Source: Ciona savignyi (lineage: Eukaryota; Chordata; Ascidiacea; Phlebobranchia; Cionidae). Taken from it: a stretch of 64,000 nt of DNA. Each line of letters opens with the position of its first letter. Position 1 is the stretch's first letter. The stretch covers positions 207,551 to 271,550 of the forward strand of contig CH003278.1 of the NCBI GenBank assembly GCA_000149265.1. The letters are read 5' to 3'. The position numbers and the translations under genes are program-made. Below the pieces are notes generated by a model. The model was not told the origin of the DNA, did not search any database, and saw only the letters and a list, made by a program, of their open reading frames with translations. This document shows, in pieces, positions 20,601-32,500 of the stretch.

Positions 20601-20983
20601 AAAGTGTGGTAATTTTAGTTTGGTATGACATTGCGGAACGGTACATTACAAGTTACAGGTTACATTTCACACAAATATGTACAATACTAGCACCCAATTT
20701 GACCTGTAAATTACAAAAACAAATAAATTATAATTAAGAATTCAAATACTAAAACTGTCTATCATGTGTTTGTATACAAAATTTGAAACTCTTGATCTAA
20801 CAAGTAGGACAAAGATAATTGTTTTAAGATGGGTAATGAGATTATCTTGTATTTACTGATGGGTTGGCAGAACTATTTCAATATAACTCATTTAAAAAAG
20901 TTTTTTTTACACGTTCTATTAAATACACTGTATAATTGCAATATCACATAAATATATACCTTGCTTAATTGACAAAACCACAT
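17621..20983 (-). CDS. UNG: Uracil-DNA glycosylase
   Basis: Family-1 uracil-DNA glycosylase, which removes uracil from DNA as the first step of base excision repair in nucleus and mitochondria. Minus-strand exons in phase: 20554-20582, 19885-20014, 19315-19485, 18636-18756, 18114-18292 and 17621-17758, plus a tentative first exon at 20960-20983 coding MWFCQLSK. The predicted 263 residues hold the catalytic motif GQDPYHG (Asp about residue 102), the YPPP and HGLCFSVQ loops, [21 protein letters not shown] and the leucine-loop motif [11 protein letters not shown] (His about 228), ending IDWNL. All catalytic motifs are intact. The N-terminus is short against about 304-313 in human, and no PCNA-binding QxxLxxFF box is seen, so an upstream exon may be missing. 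SINE fragments sit in the introns. Identity is near certain; only the first exon is weak. Confidence 0.95.
18375..18590 (+). mobile_element. Highly diverged SINE copy in UNG intron
   Basis: The blocks CACTGTCCGACCGTTTAG, TAAGGTTAAGG, GTCTCTGGACAATGTACTTAG, ATATACAATGTACTGCAATTG and TTACCCCTTGTG follow the family order, but with many changes. A further 3'-type fragment (CAACACACTGCAACAAC) lies at about 18015-18080 in the next intron. Confidence 0.4.
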
Positions 20984-21954
20984 AGAAAGTGGTCAGGGTG
21001 AGATTGGGACGAGCATAATGAAAAATTAACATGGAAATGACAGTCAAACAGAATCTCTGAGAATTGAGTTACAGTGTTGTATATGGTTGAGACATTCCTT
21101 TAGTTAAAGTAAAATTCTCTACTGGGTTCAGGCGATAAAGTGCCCAGGAGTATTATTCAACACACGACCAGGATTACATACTTTATTATAAGTCGGGTGG
21201 TACACCAACCACTGGTGGTACCCAAATGGTACAGGACTTACTTCAGCGTACCACCGGTTAAGTGGTACGCGACTTCCAATAGCATACTTATATATTTGCG
21301 AAAACTGTTAGGAGAAAGAACTCCAATGCACAGCAACAGCTTAATACACCCATTTAAATTTAACTTGGCTGTTAAAGGGAACATTGTACAAAAGGTTAAA
21401 ATAGTTAAAGATAAAAAAAAGTTTGGGAATCACTTCTATAGCCAGTGGCGGGTATTGGGGTCACAATCTTACAACTACTTACAGTCCGCAAACACTTTCT
21501 AAGTCAGATTTTACGTCGAAAACCAGTCCTAACCACAAGATTTTACATTGTTACAGTGCCGCAAATGAAGATTCATATTTTTTGTAAACCTAAACATATA
21601 TTTATCGATTTTACCTTAAGTATATTGACAGTAAAACCTACGTTTTCTTATTGTATTATAATTGGACTTGCACACACAGGAAATTTATATTGCATCTTTA
21701 GGTAGTACTGAGTAAACACTAGATTGATTATATTGGTAAGGCAATGAAATACGTATGGTAAGGTGTCAGTAAAATTTTAAAGCATGAAAAAATTGCACTT
21801 CAGGAAGTAATTTTAAAAGAATACATATATACTTGACAAAGGAAAATTTGTATAGATATTTTAAACCCAAAATAAGGGTACATGGTATATTTGTTCGGTT
21901 ATGGATTTTGAAACAGAAAATGCAATATAACACCGTGGTATCTGTGCAATACTT
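20984..21954. other. Gap between UNG and TMEM53-like gene
   Basis: It holds a minus-oriented SINE fragment (21062-21145: ACAGTGTTGTATATGGTTG, CTACTGGGTTCAGGCG) followed by a patch of repeated GGTGGTAC/GTACCACC words (21197-21280) able to form small hairpins. The rest is AT-rich with no supported exon. The 3' UTR of the TMEM53-like gene probably lies here. Confidence 0.5.
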
Positions 21955-22785
21955 CTACAGTTTAGAAGATATACGAGGAGGCCATGATTTCAGTAGTTCT
22001 GTTATAAGAGCTTTATAACTTTCTGGGTGGTTCATGAAATGCTTAGCATGCTCTGAATTCGTCCATACTTTTGATGTTGCAGAACAGCCACGTTCTATCC
22101 ATGCTTTGCAAAAACTCTCAAATGCTTCTGGCAGTGCCATGGGGTCATTTTCGGACGTCATAAGCAATGACGGTACAATTGGAGATCTTTGTTTTATTAG
22201 CTCTATTGTCTTGTTGTAATAATCGACTGTAAAAGGTTTGCTAACAGCAAAGTATGCCAAAATTCCCGTTTTTATAAGAACTTGTAGAGCAGAATTATTG
22301 GAAACCATACTAGAAACACCAAAAGCCATTTCATTCAGAGTCCCAACGACTGGGCTGTCAATTACTTGAAACTTAATATTTCTTAATACTTTTTCATATT
22401 TTTCTGGTTCATTTTCCATTGCCATTAACATTAAGGCATAGAAATAGCAACCAATGGACATGGAATGGATCAAAATCGGTTGAGAATTGTCTTCAATAGT
22501 TCCAAGAAATTTTTGGCAGTTTTTTAATCCTTTTCGTGGCCATAAAAATTCCATTATTTCTGATTCTCTTACTAATACTTTGCATCCTAACGATTCGTAT
22601 AGATCCGAATACTTTTTTGTTGCCTTTTCAGTTGCACCTAGCCAAGGTAACATAATGACCAAAGGCTTAATTTTGTTTTCTGTAGGTTTTTCTGACATGT
22701 TGTAGGAGACATTTGACAAAAACAATTTTCCAAAGCTTTTACAACTACGTAATCTAATAGGATGACACATGCCAACAAACCCCAT
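21955..22785 (-). CDS. TMEM53/DUF829 family protein
   Basis: A single-exon protein of about 276 residues in the DUF829/TMEM53 family, which has an alpha/beta-hydrolase-like fold. The human member is a nuclear-envelope protein, and enzymatic activity is not established. Visible features are an early beta-strand and turn (LVIMLPWLGATEKATKKYS), a nucleophile-elbow-like stretch (ILIHSMSIGCYFYALML) with a serine in Gly/Ser-rich context, IDSPVVGT, a central hydrophobic segment, SENDPMALP (an acid-loop position) and a C-terminal His in SEHAKHFMNHPESY, together resembling a hydrolase triad. I chose ATG at 22785 because an acceptor-like AG ends 7 nt upstream. The downstream ATG at 22770 is also possible. 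Residues after the start (HPIRLRSCKSFGKLF) are basic and could target mitochondria. It follows UNG on the same strand. Confidence 0.8.
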   Translation of the reverse strand: MGFVGMCHPIRLRSCKSFGKLFLSNVSYNMSEKPTENKIKPLVIMLPWLGATEKATKKYSDLYESLGCKVLVRESEIMEFLWPRKGLKNCQKFLGTIEDNSQPILIHSMSIGCYFYALMLMAMENEPEKYEKVLRNIKFQVIDSPVVGTLNEMAFGVSSMVSNNSALQVLIKTGILAYFAVSKPFTVDYYNKTIELIKQRSPIVPSLLMTSENDPMALPEAFESFCKAWIERGCSATSKVWTNSEHAKHFMNHPESYKALITELLKSWPPRISSKL

Positions 22786-25020
22786 AATGATACTATACAC
22801 AAAAATAATTATACCTCTATTCCTATTAGAGAAAATGATGCAAGTAAAAAAATTAAAAAGAAAAAACACACACATATATTGCATTTAAATTAAGCCACAA
22901 AATAAAACTATGAGCAGTATAGAATATTATGTACAACACCAATACACTAAGCAAGTTTTTTCATTTATTAAGTGAATGTACAGTTTGTTACGAGCCATTA
23001 TGCCCATCATAACATCGTATAACCACCACCATATAGACTGTTTACACTACCTTACCATCAACACTAAAAGGAGGGATAAAAAATCTTAACTTTAACTCCA
23101 ACCTCAACACTATTCCTAATTTTAGACGTTTACAACCTTACCTTTCAATAAGTATGCAGTTTCCCACCTTTTAGTATTGTCCTGGCTTTACAACTGCCGT
23201 TTACAATTTGATTACCTTGTGGTTTTCATGTATTTATGTAAACAGCAAATAATTAATGTGCAAACACACCTAGACGCAAGGTAAACATCGATTGCAGAAG
23301 TTAAACATACCTTTGTGAAATTTATTTTGGCATGGCGCCAAATTTTATCACGTGATTGACTGTATATGTTTTTGCACTTTTAAATTACATAACTGTAATT
23401 CTGATTATATAAGATGCAGTCATATGTTATAATGCACACTACTTACTTCATACATATTTGAAATAATTTCTAAATTAACAAGAATGTAGCATTTAATGTA
23501 CAATAATGCAATATTTTCCAGTTTAAGTTGTCATTTCTTGCAGTGTAGTATTTAAAATTTTGTACCTTTAATTAGTCTCTAAATCAATCTGGTTATATAA
23601 TTTGCCTAAAATTAAAAGGTTTATGTTTAAAATATTAGTTTTATTACTTGTATCATTTCATAGATGTGTAATTTCTGTTTTCTAACCAGGGAAAAAAACA
23701 CCCGTTTTGTAGCATTGTCAACTCCAGCAATCAAATCATGTTGAAACCATACTGTTCTGTATTTTTTGTATAGAAGTGCAAATTTTAATTGCACTTTATC
23801 AAATGTTTTAGTTTTATCATTTAAATACTTTAATCTTGTGTCTTTTAATATTTTTCAATGAAAATTTGATGCACTTTAAAACTTCCAATCAAAGAAAATC
23901 GTCCAAAAGAAATCTTGCTGACTATATTTTCCAATTAAATTTTAAAAGAAATATTGTATAACATGGACTTTTAATATTTATGTGCCTTCAAACTCATTCC
24001 TTATGTTTTCCACCCAAGAGCATTTTAGTTTTAATGCACTACCGTGTACAACCAGTGTATAAATACAATAGACTACAACGAAAATCAACTTATATTTGAA
24101 ATTGAAACACAAAATATAATACAAGAGTTTTTTTTCCACAGTAATATTGACGGTGACTGAAAATTATATAGCATTTGTACTGGTAATACTTGGCTAAAAC
24201 TGTCAAAATGAATCATTATTTACAAAAAAGGTTAGACTGTCCACTTAGTTTTATATAACATGTTCAGTCTTATTTAATGTAATGATATAATGAGTAAATC
24301 AATACAAGTAAAATACTTGTGTATAAGTGTATAGTCGTATGCCTTGTGTTAAACTAATCGTTTGTGGGACATTTCAAGAGAAACGGCTGTAACCCCACCT
24401 TTTCCAATGATATATTACAAAATTGTGCAGCAATGATAAACAAAAGAGACATAAAAGATGTATATGTGTGTTGGTGGGCCAAATTGTGAAACTATAATTG
24501 CCGGCAAATGTTTCTTACTTATTTACAGTGCTGTTGCCACAACAATAACTGAACTACCGATGCCGCAAGATACACCGATTCTGATTATTAGTTATTACCC
24601 AACTTTTCGAAGTACATCTTATTATTGAAGCCTATATACAGTGTATTAACAAACAACTGTATTGTCAAATGTGGTCCACATTTTGGAGAAGTCCGTTGTT
24701 CTTTTTTCAATGCACGACATTGCGGCATTTAGCAAAATAAAAATAAGTTTTATTTTTAATGGAACGAGGACACGGAGATAAACTTAAAATAAACGTGAAA
24801 AATCAAAAACAGCCCTGAAAATGAAACATGAAAAACATAACGGTGTACAGTCTATGCCAATTTGGAAAATGGCTACAAGTTGTTACGTATACTCGATATA
24901 TGCGTGTGCAAGATCTAATGAGGTGAAAGCCAGATTACGCTAAGCGATCGCAAATCTTAAACACAACTCGCGCCGAGGCGCTTATATTTTGGATTTGCGT
25001 CACCCATACGAGAACTGTGT
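22786..25020. other. Intergenic stretch, no gene recognised
   Basis: Very AT-rich 2.2 kb between the TMEM53-like gene and the 3' end of KDM2. A degenerate run of AACTTTAACTCCAACC-type words at about 23086-23125 resembles worn telomere-like repeats. No exon, RNA gene or complete transposon is recognised. Confidence 0.6.
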
Positions 25021-25026
25021 TTTATT
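25021..25026 (-). other. KDM2 poly(A) signal
   Basis: AATAAA on the minus strand, only about 10 nt after the KDM2 stop codon. If used, it would give an exceptionally short 3' UTR. Other signals may exist further downstream. Confidence 0.55.
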
Positions 25027-25035
25027 TCGCTTTGT

Positions 25036-28000
25036 TCATACGTTTATTGCTACAAGATAAAGCGGCTCAGGCATTTCCAGTTTTGTGGCTAAACTTTCGA
25101 TGACATCATCGCAAGCTTCTTCCGTCATTTCGGTGCATCCACGAAAATCCAGTTGGACGATTTTCGTTAATTTTGCAGCATGTTGCAAAGCGCAGTCGGT
25201 CATTAAAGGGCAGTGCTGGGCTATGATTGTGGAGACCGTTTTAGGCATCGACGTAGTCGATGACGTCAGATAGCCAAAACCGTCACTGGACACGGAACAA
25301 AAACTGATGTTTACGACTTTTAAGTGAGGCAGATAGTGCGAGATTAATTTAAGGCCGACGTCTGTAATATCAGTACCTGCAACTGATAATTCACGGCAAA
25401 ATCGGAGTCTTGTGTGGCAGATTTCCTGGCCTGGTTTTACGTCAGTTGGCGCCGATAATAGTTGTTTCAAATGCGGATCGGTGAACCCAGAAGCCCAGGA
25501 TAAATCGAGTAGATTAAGTGGTGGACAGGCGGCGGTATTTAAAGCAGCAATTGCGGACCAGGAACATCTAATAAGATAAAGTTCTCTTAGAGAAGGTGAC
25601 CTTTCAAAAAGCCATAAAAGCTGTCTGTGACTTATATTCGATTCGGACAAGTTTAAGGTATTTGGTGATCTTCTTACCAAGCATTGTAAAGTTGCTGAAT
25701 CGATGTGTTTTCCAGTTAAGTTTATACTTTTCCATAAACTAGGTGATGCGCACCAACGTAGAAAATCTTTGCAAACTCGCATGCAGCTACAAAGGTCAAC
25801 ATGATTGAGGTACTTAAAGACGTGCATCCAAAGAGTTCTGTTCATGCTCAGTGTATCGGATTCTGTTGGTTTAGCTGCTTCACCAAAGTTATAATCTGCC
25901 GGTCTAACTGCATATTTTGCAATTTCACCAGTTGACACGCGCGCTACGAGTACACGTGGCATATCAGTCTTAGTTGGAGGAGAAAAATCACTCTCGTCAC
26001 CATCTTCTTCAATTTCCTGCTCCAGCTTCGTTGCTTTCGGCGGAAGTACCAAAGAATCATTTGAACCCATCCTTTTCCTGCCTCTTTTACTTGGTTTTGA
26101 AGGCACTGGGGACTCTATTGAAGCAATTGATTGATTTAAAACGGCATCATCACGTGCGGTCGAGGGAAGGATGGGGTTTAGACATCTGCGTAAGACGCAT
26201 GTTTGTTTCATGGTTCCAGGTCCGCCATATTTCCTCATGTCCTTGCAGAATACGCACTCCCTACAATCGCCACGCTGGCAAGCTTCACACTGTTTACATC
26301 GCACTCTACGAACTCGACTTGCAGAACTCGATTTTTTAACAACAGGAGTGCCTATGCTATGCGGCCGTGGCTTACGTGCAATTTTTTGCACCTCCCTAGA
26401 CTTTAACACAACAGGCCAGAATACCTTTGATTTTCCCGTGACAGCTAATTCTTGATCATCAGCAGAATGGTTCCATAATAGCGATTTTCCGGCTTTTATT
26501 AACTCATCTGGGTCTAATATGCCATCAGGGACAGAACGCTTTTCCTCGGGTAGGTACTCAAGCGTTTCGACAAGTTTTTGAAGTCCTTTGTATTCAAATG
26601 GGGTAAGATGTACATATTCCTCTTCTTTTTGTGTTTCCTCTTTAAGATCTTTGTTACAATGATTTTCCTGTTGAAACGAGTCTGATAAAAAAGTTTTCTT
26701 TGCTAGGCAGTGCAAGTATCGATCCAATGCGTACCATAATACTTCTGAAAAAAACGGGAAGCGAAAACGTCCTGGCACTTTCAATCTTTCCTCCACCTGT
26801 GCAATACGTAGCTGCATTGGAATATTAAAGGAATTAAGAAAATTCCCTCCGAAAACAATTGAATCTAATGGCGTATACACAGCATGTATCCAACCGCTCG
26901 GTATCATAAGGGAATTGCCTGCAACTAACTCCACCCTTTGGGCTCTTGACACCATATCTGCGAAAAATATATCCCCCTGATTTCCAGAAAGTGTCCAGCG
27001 CTCATAAAGTAGTAAATTTTCATTGGTTGGCGGAATTAACCAGAAAATTTTCCCGCCTTTAAGAATGTGGTACCAAACAGACGTACCACCAAAATCGATG
27101 TGGAAATCAGTATAACAGTCCGCAACAGACATCAGGCAGTATTTCTGGACTTTGGGGTATTTCATGTGATGGATTCGGTTGGTTTGTTCGACTTGAGTGT
27201 GCTTCAAATGTTGTGGCCAGACAAGATCAATCCAATCTAGCTCATCCACTACTTTTGGCCTCTGGATTAAAGATTCCAATTTTGACTGCGAAAATTCCAA
27301 CGAAATAACATTGTAGATGTATTTTCTTTCTGTGCCTTGGAAGTAGTGTTCAAAATCGCGCATGGACATTTCTAGAGCACGCTGGGTCTTGCACTCCATA
27401 ACATCAACCATTCTTCTGCTGCCTACAAAGGCCCGAACATCCGAAACGCTGAATGTACTTCGATCTGGCATCACCATACCTGAAATTTTTCTCAGTTTTA
27501 ACAATGTATTTGAAAACTGTTATTCCATCAATATATGCTTTTTTATTATTAAGTAAAAAACTATATGCAATAGAAAACTATTCAGTAGGTATATAATTTT
27601 CATATCGTAGGGTTCTAGTAGTTATATCAGGCTACTAACTCCCTGTTTTTTTCTAATTAATTAACAAAGGATTTTGCAGTTTTTCCAAAATAAGAAGTAC
27701 CGCAGAATTTGAAATATTGTGTGTCAAAGGCTAAATTTGACTTTGAACACATGTATGATATAAATTGTAGTGTTTGTGCATGCCCTTGCCAAACTTCAAA
27801 CTAACAATAAAAAAAAATAATACTATGGTCTTGCAAGGTGCAGCTAACCTAGACCATCTGGATCTTTAATTCGTAATGGATCCGACAACCCACAACGTTG
27901 AATCCTCTCAAATGTTAGTTCATGCCCATCTAGATCTATTAAAAAGTCTGCATCGTATTTTGGGCTAGCCAATTTTTCTTTGATATCATAGGTTCGTTTT

Positions 28001-28077
28001 CCGTCAATTTCGTCTTGTACATCATCATCGTCATCATAGACCGGAACAGTTTTATGCCTTAAATAACGATCACTCAT
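25036..28077 (-). CDS. KDM2: Lysine demethylase 2 (JmjC/CXXC/F-box/LRR)
   Basis: A nuclear Fe(II)/2-oxoglutarate dioxygenase of the JHDM1 family, expected to demethylate H3K36me1/2 and to bind unmethylated CpG DNA. There are two coding exons, 27849-28077 and 25036-27479, joined in phase at DGL|G; 890 residues in all. Domains: acidic N-terminus; JmjC core with iron ligands in FHIDFGG (His 203, Asp 205) and GWIHAVYTP (His 275), and Thr/Lys cosubstrate positions in CYTDF and GGKIFW; CXXC zinc finger about 468-510 (CKQCEAC, CRECVFC, KYGGPG, CVLRRC); a basic linker; F-box about 625-665; leucine-rich repeats to the end. The PHD finger that follows CXXC in vertebrate KDM2A/B is absent; the linker has no Cys/His cluster. 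Nearly the whole protein is in one exon. An acceptor-like AG ends 16 nt before the ATG. It could be a single pre-duplication orthologue of KDM2A and KDM2B. Confidence 0.95.
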
Positions 28078-29249
28078 ATTGTTCTATTGTTTTCTACAAA
28101 AACATTTTAATTAATTTTTACATCGAGAATGGTTAAGCAATATCACAATTAATATCAATTTTTTTACTAACATCCCAAACAAAATAGTAACATTTTATTT
28201 TGACCATAAGAATAATGTAGTAAGCCCCGTTTCCATGGTGAAAAGACTCAACAACTCCTATAAAAATAGGAAAAGAACAAAGACGGCAAATTAACAGTAA
28301 TTAAAATATGTTCATAGTAAATTAATATTTTTTATTACTGCACGTGGCCGCTAATTAGTAAGTGATTAAAATAAACCTTTGCAAATTAAAACTGTTATTA
28401 AAAAGTTATTCAAGTAGGATTATTACGGTACACTAAACTTTAGTGTTTAGTGACTAAATCGAAAATGTAAAGCGCATTTAAAAAAAGGTGTTAAGTTTTT
28501 GTTGGTTTTTTTTAAACTTTTACAATAGACTTATTTTAGTATTTTGGCGTTAATGTATATATTAAGACAAAAAATTAAAAAGGATACCTACGTGACTGCG
28601 GGCTTTGCTAAGTTTACAAAATGGTCATAGAAATACTATAATTTCAAAGCGGGAATTCATGCATAGAAATTTTATAAAATTATCTTGCTTTCTTAAAATT
28701 ATGATACAGTTTTTATGTTTTAACCGTTTTAAAAACGCTATGTTTTTGCATCAATTCTTCGTAAAGCAACCGGCAATTTTACACAAAAGCTGGGCCCAAA
28801 TGGAGTCCAGTCGGTACACCGTTGGTTTGTTTTTTTATTAGCTGGATTGTGAACGAACGGACGCCTCGACTTTATTAGACTCCATTACAACACAAATAAA
28901 ATTGTGACAGAACGTCTAAAAATTGGGTTCTTAGTAATCTTAAAAATACCTGACTACTTCTTGGGCCATAGGGAATTTAAATTTTTTATCACGTAAAATG
29001 TGTTTATTAAAACAAGAATTGTTTAGTAACCTTGGTACCAGAGCAGGGTCCCAGATTCACGTGAGATATGTCACTGTATTTTATCCATTAAATATAGGAG
29101 TATTACCACGGACAATTGTCAGGTTACCAGATTACCACCGACGCGTTACCACTTCCAATGCAATGCGTTGTGTTTATTGAGACTTCCTGTTTAAAACGAA
29201 CTGTCTGATTGTTTAAACTGATTTAATTCTAAATGTAAGATCGCCCCGT
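28078..29249. other. Gap between KDM2 and the fucosyltransferase
   Basis: AT-rich DNA with the KDM2 promoter side at the left. A minus-oriented degenerate SINE-like stretch (about 29095-29180: ATTACCACGGACAATTGTCAGG, CAATGCAATGCGTTGTG) lies next to a plus-oriented copy. No exon is supported. Confidence 0.5.
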
Positions 29250-29412
29250 CAACGTATGGGTTCTACCAAATTGAAGGAACGTGTGTATCATACACAACAC
29301 ACCGCAATAGCTTCGGTAACCCGACGGTGCGCGCGAGGGTACAATTAACCGTGTTTTAAACTTTTGGTTTACCATTTACGGGGATAAACATGAAAATCAT
29401 ATTGTACCCTAA
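29250..29412 (+). mobile_element. SINE 3' portion
   Basis: GGGTTCTACCAAATTGAAGG, CATACACAACACACCGCAAT, GGTAACCCGACGGTGCGCG and the tail TTTACGGGGATAAACATG are well conserved. The tRNA-like head is missing. It lies downstream of the fucosyltransferase stop codon on the opposite strand. Confidence 0.75.
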
Positions 29413-29581
29413 CTTCAGGATGCTTAATAATAGGCAGTTGTCCTGTTGCAACCTCTTAAATAAATAGGTCTCGGGAGCCGCATCTAGTCGGAAAAAACAG
29501 AATGCAAAAACTAAATCAGCCTCTTCATTTTATGAAGTAAAACAAAAACTGTAACAATGTCTAGGACCTAAATTAACACAA

Positions 29582-32500
29582 CTACGCCTCAAAACACGTA
29601 CTGGACTCTGACATAAACAAATATTTAGAAACAGATTCAATAACTTTTGATTGAGGATCGGACTGCAGTTTATGGCACAGTGCTTCTTCGCGGCTACGTT
29701 GGTAGAGCGACGCAAATTTTTTATCACTTTCAGTCGGATTTTCCATCCAGCTGAAATACTCTCGGTATGCACTGTCGTTTTTATCTAGATACAGAAGATA
29801 TTCAGCAAGGTCGGAAGGACTTCGGAAGTCGTCTGTGTGGATAAATGACCACCGAGGAGCGAGTTTCGACAAGTCACTTCGGGAAGTTCCCCACACCACC
29901 GGTACCCTTCCGTAGTGCAGCGAACTTCGCCAGAATTTCTCAGTGACGTAGTACCGACAGTCTTTGGCATTTTCGAAAGCTAGATAGAATTTATATGATT
30001 CCATCTCATCCGGATGAAGTTTGCTGTTTTCTGCTTGGTTTCCAAAACAGTGACCGAACTGAGACACGGATAACCCAGCTTTTATAAGGCTGTTAACATA
30101 TTTCATCCGTTTGACTGAACCCGTCGAAACATTGCAGTTATTGACATTCCACAACTAAAATATAAATGATATTGGTTTAAACATATTATATTTCATACGA
30201 TATTACACCCAAGTTAAACTCCCCGTGAATGGAAAGATGCAAGGCGATTTATAACACGCCCAAACGTAAGATTACCTTGAATCCAGAGTCGGATTACCGG
30301 CGCTATTGCAATATGTTGAATATGTCGCATTTCTGCAGATAAGTTTGAGCTTAAATCGATGTGAGGTTAATAAGCGTTCTCTATCTATACCGCAATCGTT
30401 TCATGCTGAAGGGTGTATAGTTGTGACGCCTTTCAGCCATTCGGCATATAATAGCATAATAGCATTAAGATTTGTATTACTAAACTTATACATAATAATC
30501 AAACGTCTTGAACACATCTATGACCAACCTTCGTGTGAAAATGATGTAACAAGAAATTTCAAAGATTATTTTATTGGATAGGGCTCTAAAAACAGTCCGG
30601 CCGGTTGGTCTAACAGTTAAAGTGCGTCGCCATTCAATCGAAAGGTTGCAGGTGCGAAACTGGTCGCTAACTATAGTCGGTTGTGTCCTTGGGCAAGGCA
30701 CTTTACGGACATTGCATGAACCCCACGGATTAATGGGTTCTACCAAATTAAAGGAACGTGTCTATCATATACAACACACTGCAACTGCAATAGCTCCGGT
30801 AACCCGACGGTGGGCGCGAGGTGATCTGACGATTGCCCGTGTGTTTACCCCCTTGGTTTTTCCATTCACGGGGATATAAACATGATTTTCTTATCCTATT
30901 CTATCCCAAATTATATAATTCAAATCTGAAACTTTGTTGTATTTTGTCTTAACTATACAGTTTTATGTTATGTTGTCGAACGACATTTTTAAAAAACGAG
31001 CAGTTTTCAAAATACCATTATTTCAAAGACCGGTAGCATAAGATAAACATGTTTATTCCAGTGAATGGGAGAACGCAAGGGGCATTACCACATTAGTAAA
31101 TGTCAGATGACCTTGCGCCCATGGCCGGGAAAACAAAAATGCGCCTTACCGCCATTTTATTCTTTTTCTTCATAATTTGATCCACGTATGATTTTCCACG
31201 GCCGAAGAAGATCCTATTTGCTTCACTTGGTTGAAGGAAGGGGGCGAAAATATCCGCATCCAGTCGGTAAGTCATTGTCCAGTTTATGAAACCGCTGTCA
31301 AACTTTTTCATGTCGCGATTCCCGCCATTTTGAATGAAAGCTGGGCTTTCCAACGACCAAAACACAAAATATTGGTCAGGGGCCCTTGAAGACAAAAAAT
31401 TTATCAAGTATAAGGACATATAGCTAAACGGACAAGTGGACAAATTTTATTTCAAATGCAGGCTAAATCGTTAAATTTGGTGTTTATGGTCGAGTTTAAT
31501 ATGGTAAGCAACATAATAAGTGACACTGTGCTGTCGAAGCACTATTATGCGAACATCAGCACGAAAAAACGCCTTTGCGTTCACTTGGGCCATTAAAAAT
31601 ACACTGAGGTTCTAGATTTAATTAATTTTTAAGCTGAATTACAGTGTATTGGTATTTAATATTTATAAACCATATGTTGCTGATATGCATGAAGTAGCTG
31701 TACATAACTGTATAAAAATACAGTTAGTGTTTTCTCAGTTGTCGAGTAGGTTTTTTCTGGGATTTGTTTTATAAATCGTTTTTTTTATGCAGTTTTAGTA
31801 TAGGCCTATAGGTATCGGTTGCGTTAGATATATTCGGTCACATAACCATACGCTTTCTGACTATAAGCAAGGATATTGAACTACTGAACTTGTGATCACA
31901 TCACCTTGTGTTTTCCAATTTACAGGTGTAAAACACGGGATCTCTCGAATTATTCTAGAATTGCTTGGCGTCAAAGTAATGTATGATCAGTGGATCGTAG
32001 CTCGTGTCGAGTTTTACAAGCAGTTTTACAAAATAATCTTTTATGACAAAATATAACAGACGCAATGAAATTTATGAGAATTTACAACGTTTTAAAATTT
32101 TACAACTCCCTTTGTCAGTCGTTAAACCATACTGCGGTTATACTAACAAGATCGTTCAAATGTGAACTACTTGCTTATTGGTAGCAAAATTAGTCTGATC
32201 CTGGCCAATGGTGGATTACTTAACAGTCTAAAATAGTATGGTTATGCCGGCCAATTAACCACTGTATATTGTTCTAGGCGGCTGCGATTTAGTCATTTTA
32301 AATAATATTACCTAACAAACATACTACAATTTTTGCGAATTCCAACTATGGGTACGCGGTAAAAGCGGTTACCTATATATACGTAATAGTGTTTAAGTGT
32401 AGTGACGAAGATATCACGGTTATAGGAGTTCAAACACGAGCATTCGTCAGAATACCAAGTTCTCACAGTCGAGTGACCGATCCTGTACTATTCTACTGTA

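Noticed and set aside
21140..21705. Plus-strand frames of 120 and 86 codons
   Set aside because: They start inside a SINE fragment and a GGTGGTAC repeat patch, and there is no homology signal.
25085..26455. Plus-strand open frames opposite the KDM2 exon
   Set aside because: Shadows of the KDM2 coding strand; no independent support.
28605..28841. Open frame of 78 codons
   Set aside because: AT-rich, Phe/Leu/His-rich translation with no motif, in the KDM2 upstream region.
30590..30670. tRNA-like sequence with box A and box B
   Set aside because: It is the head of the SINE: no cloverleaf with paired acceptor stem, and the same head recurs in many diverged copies.
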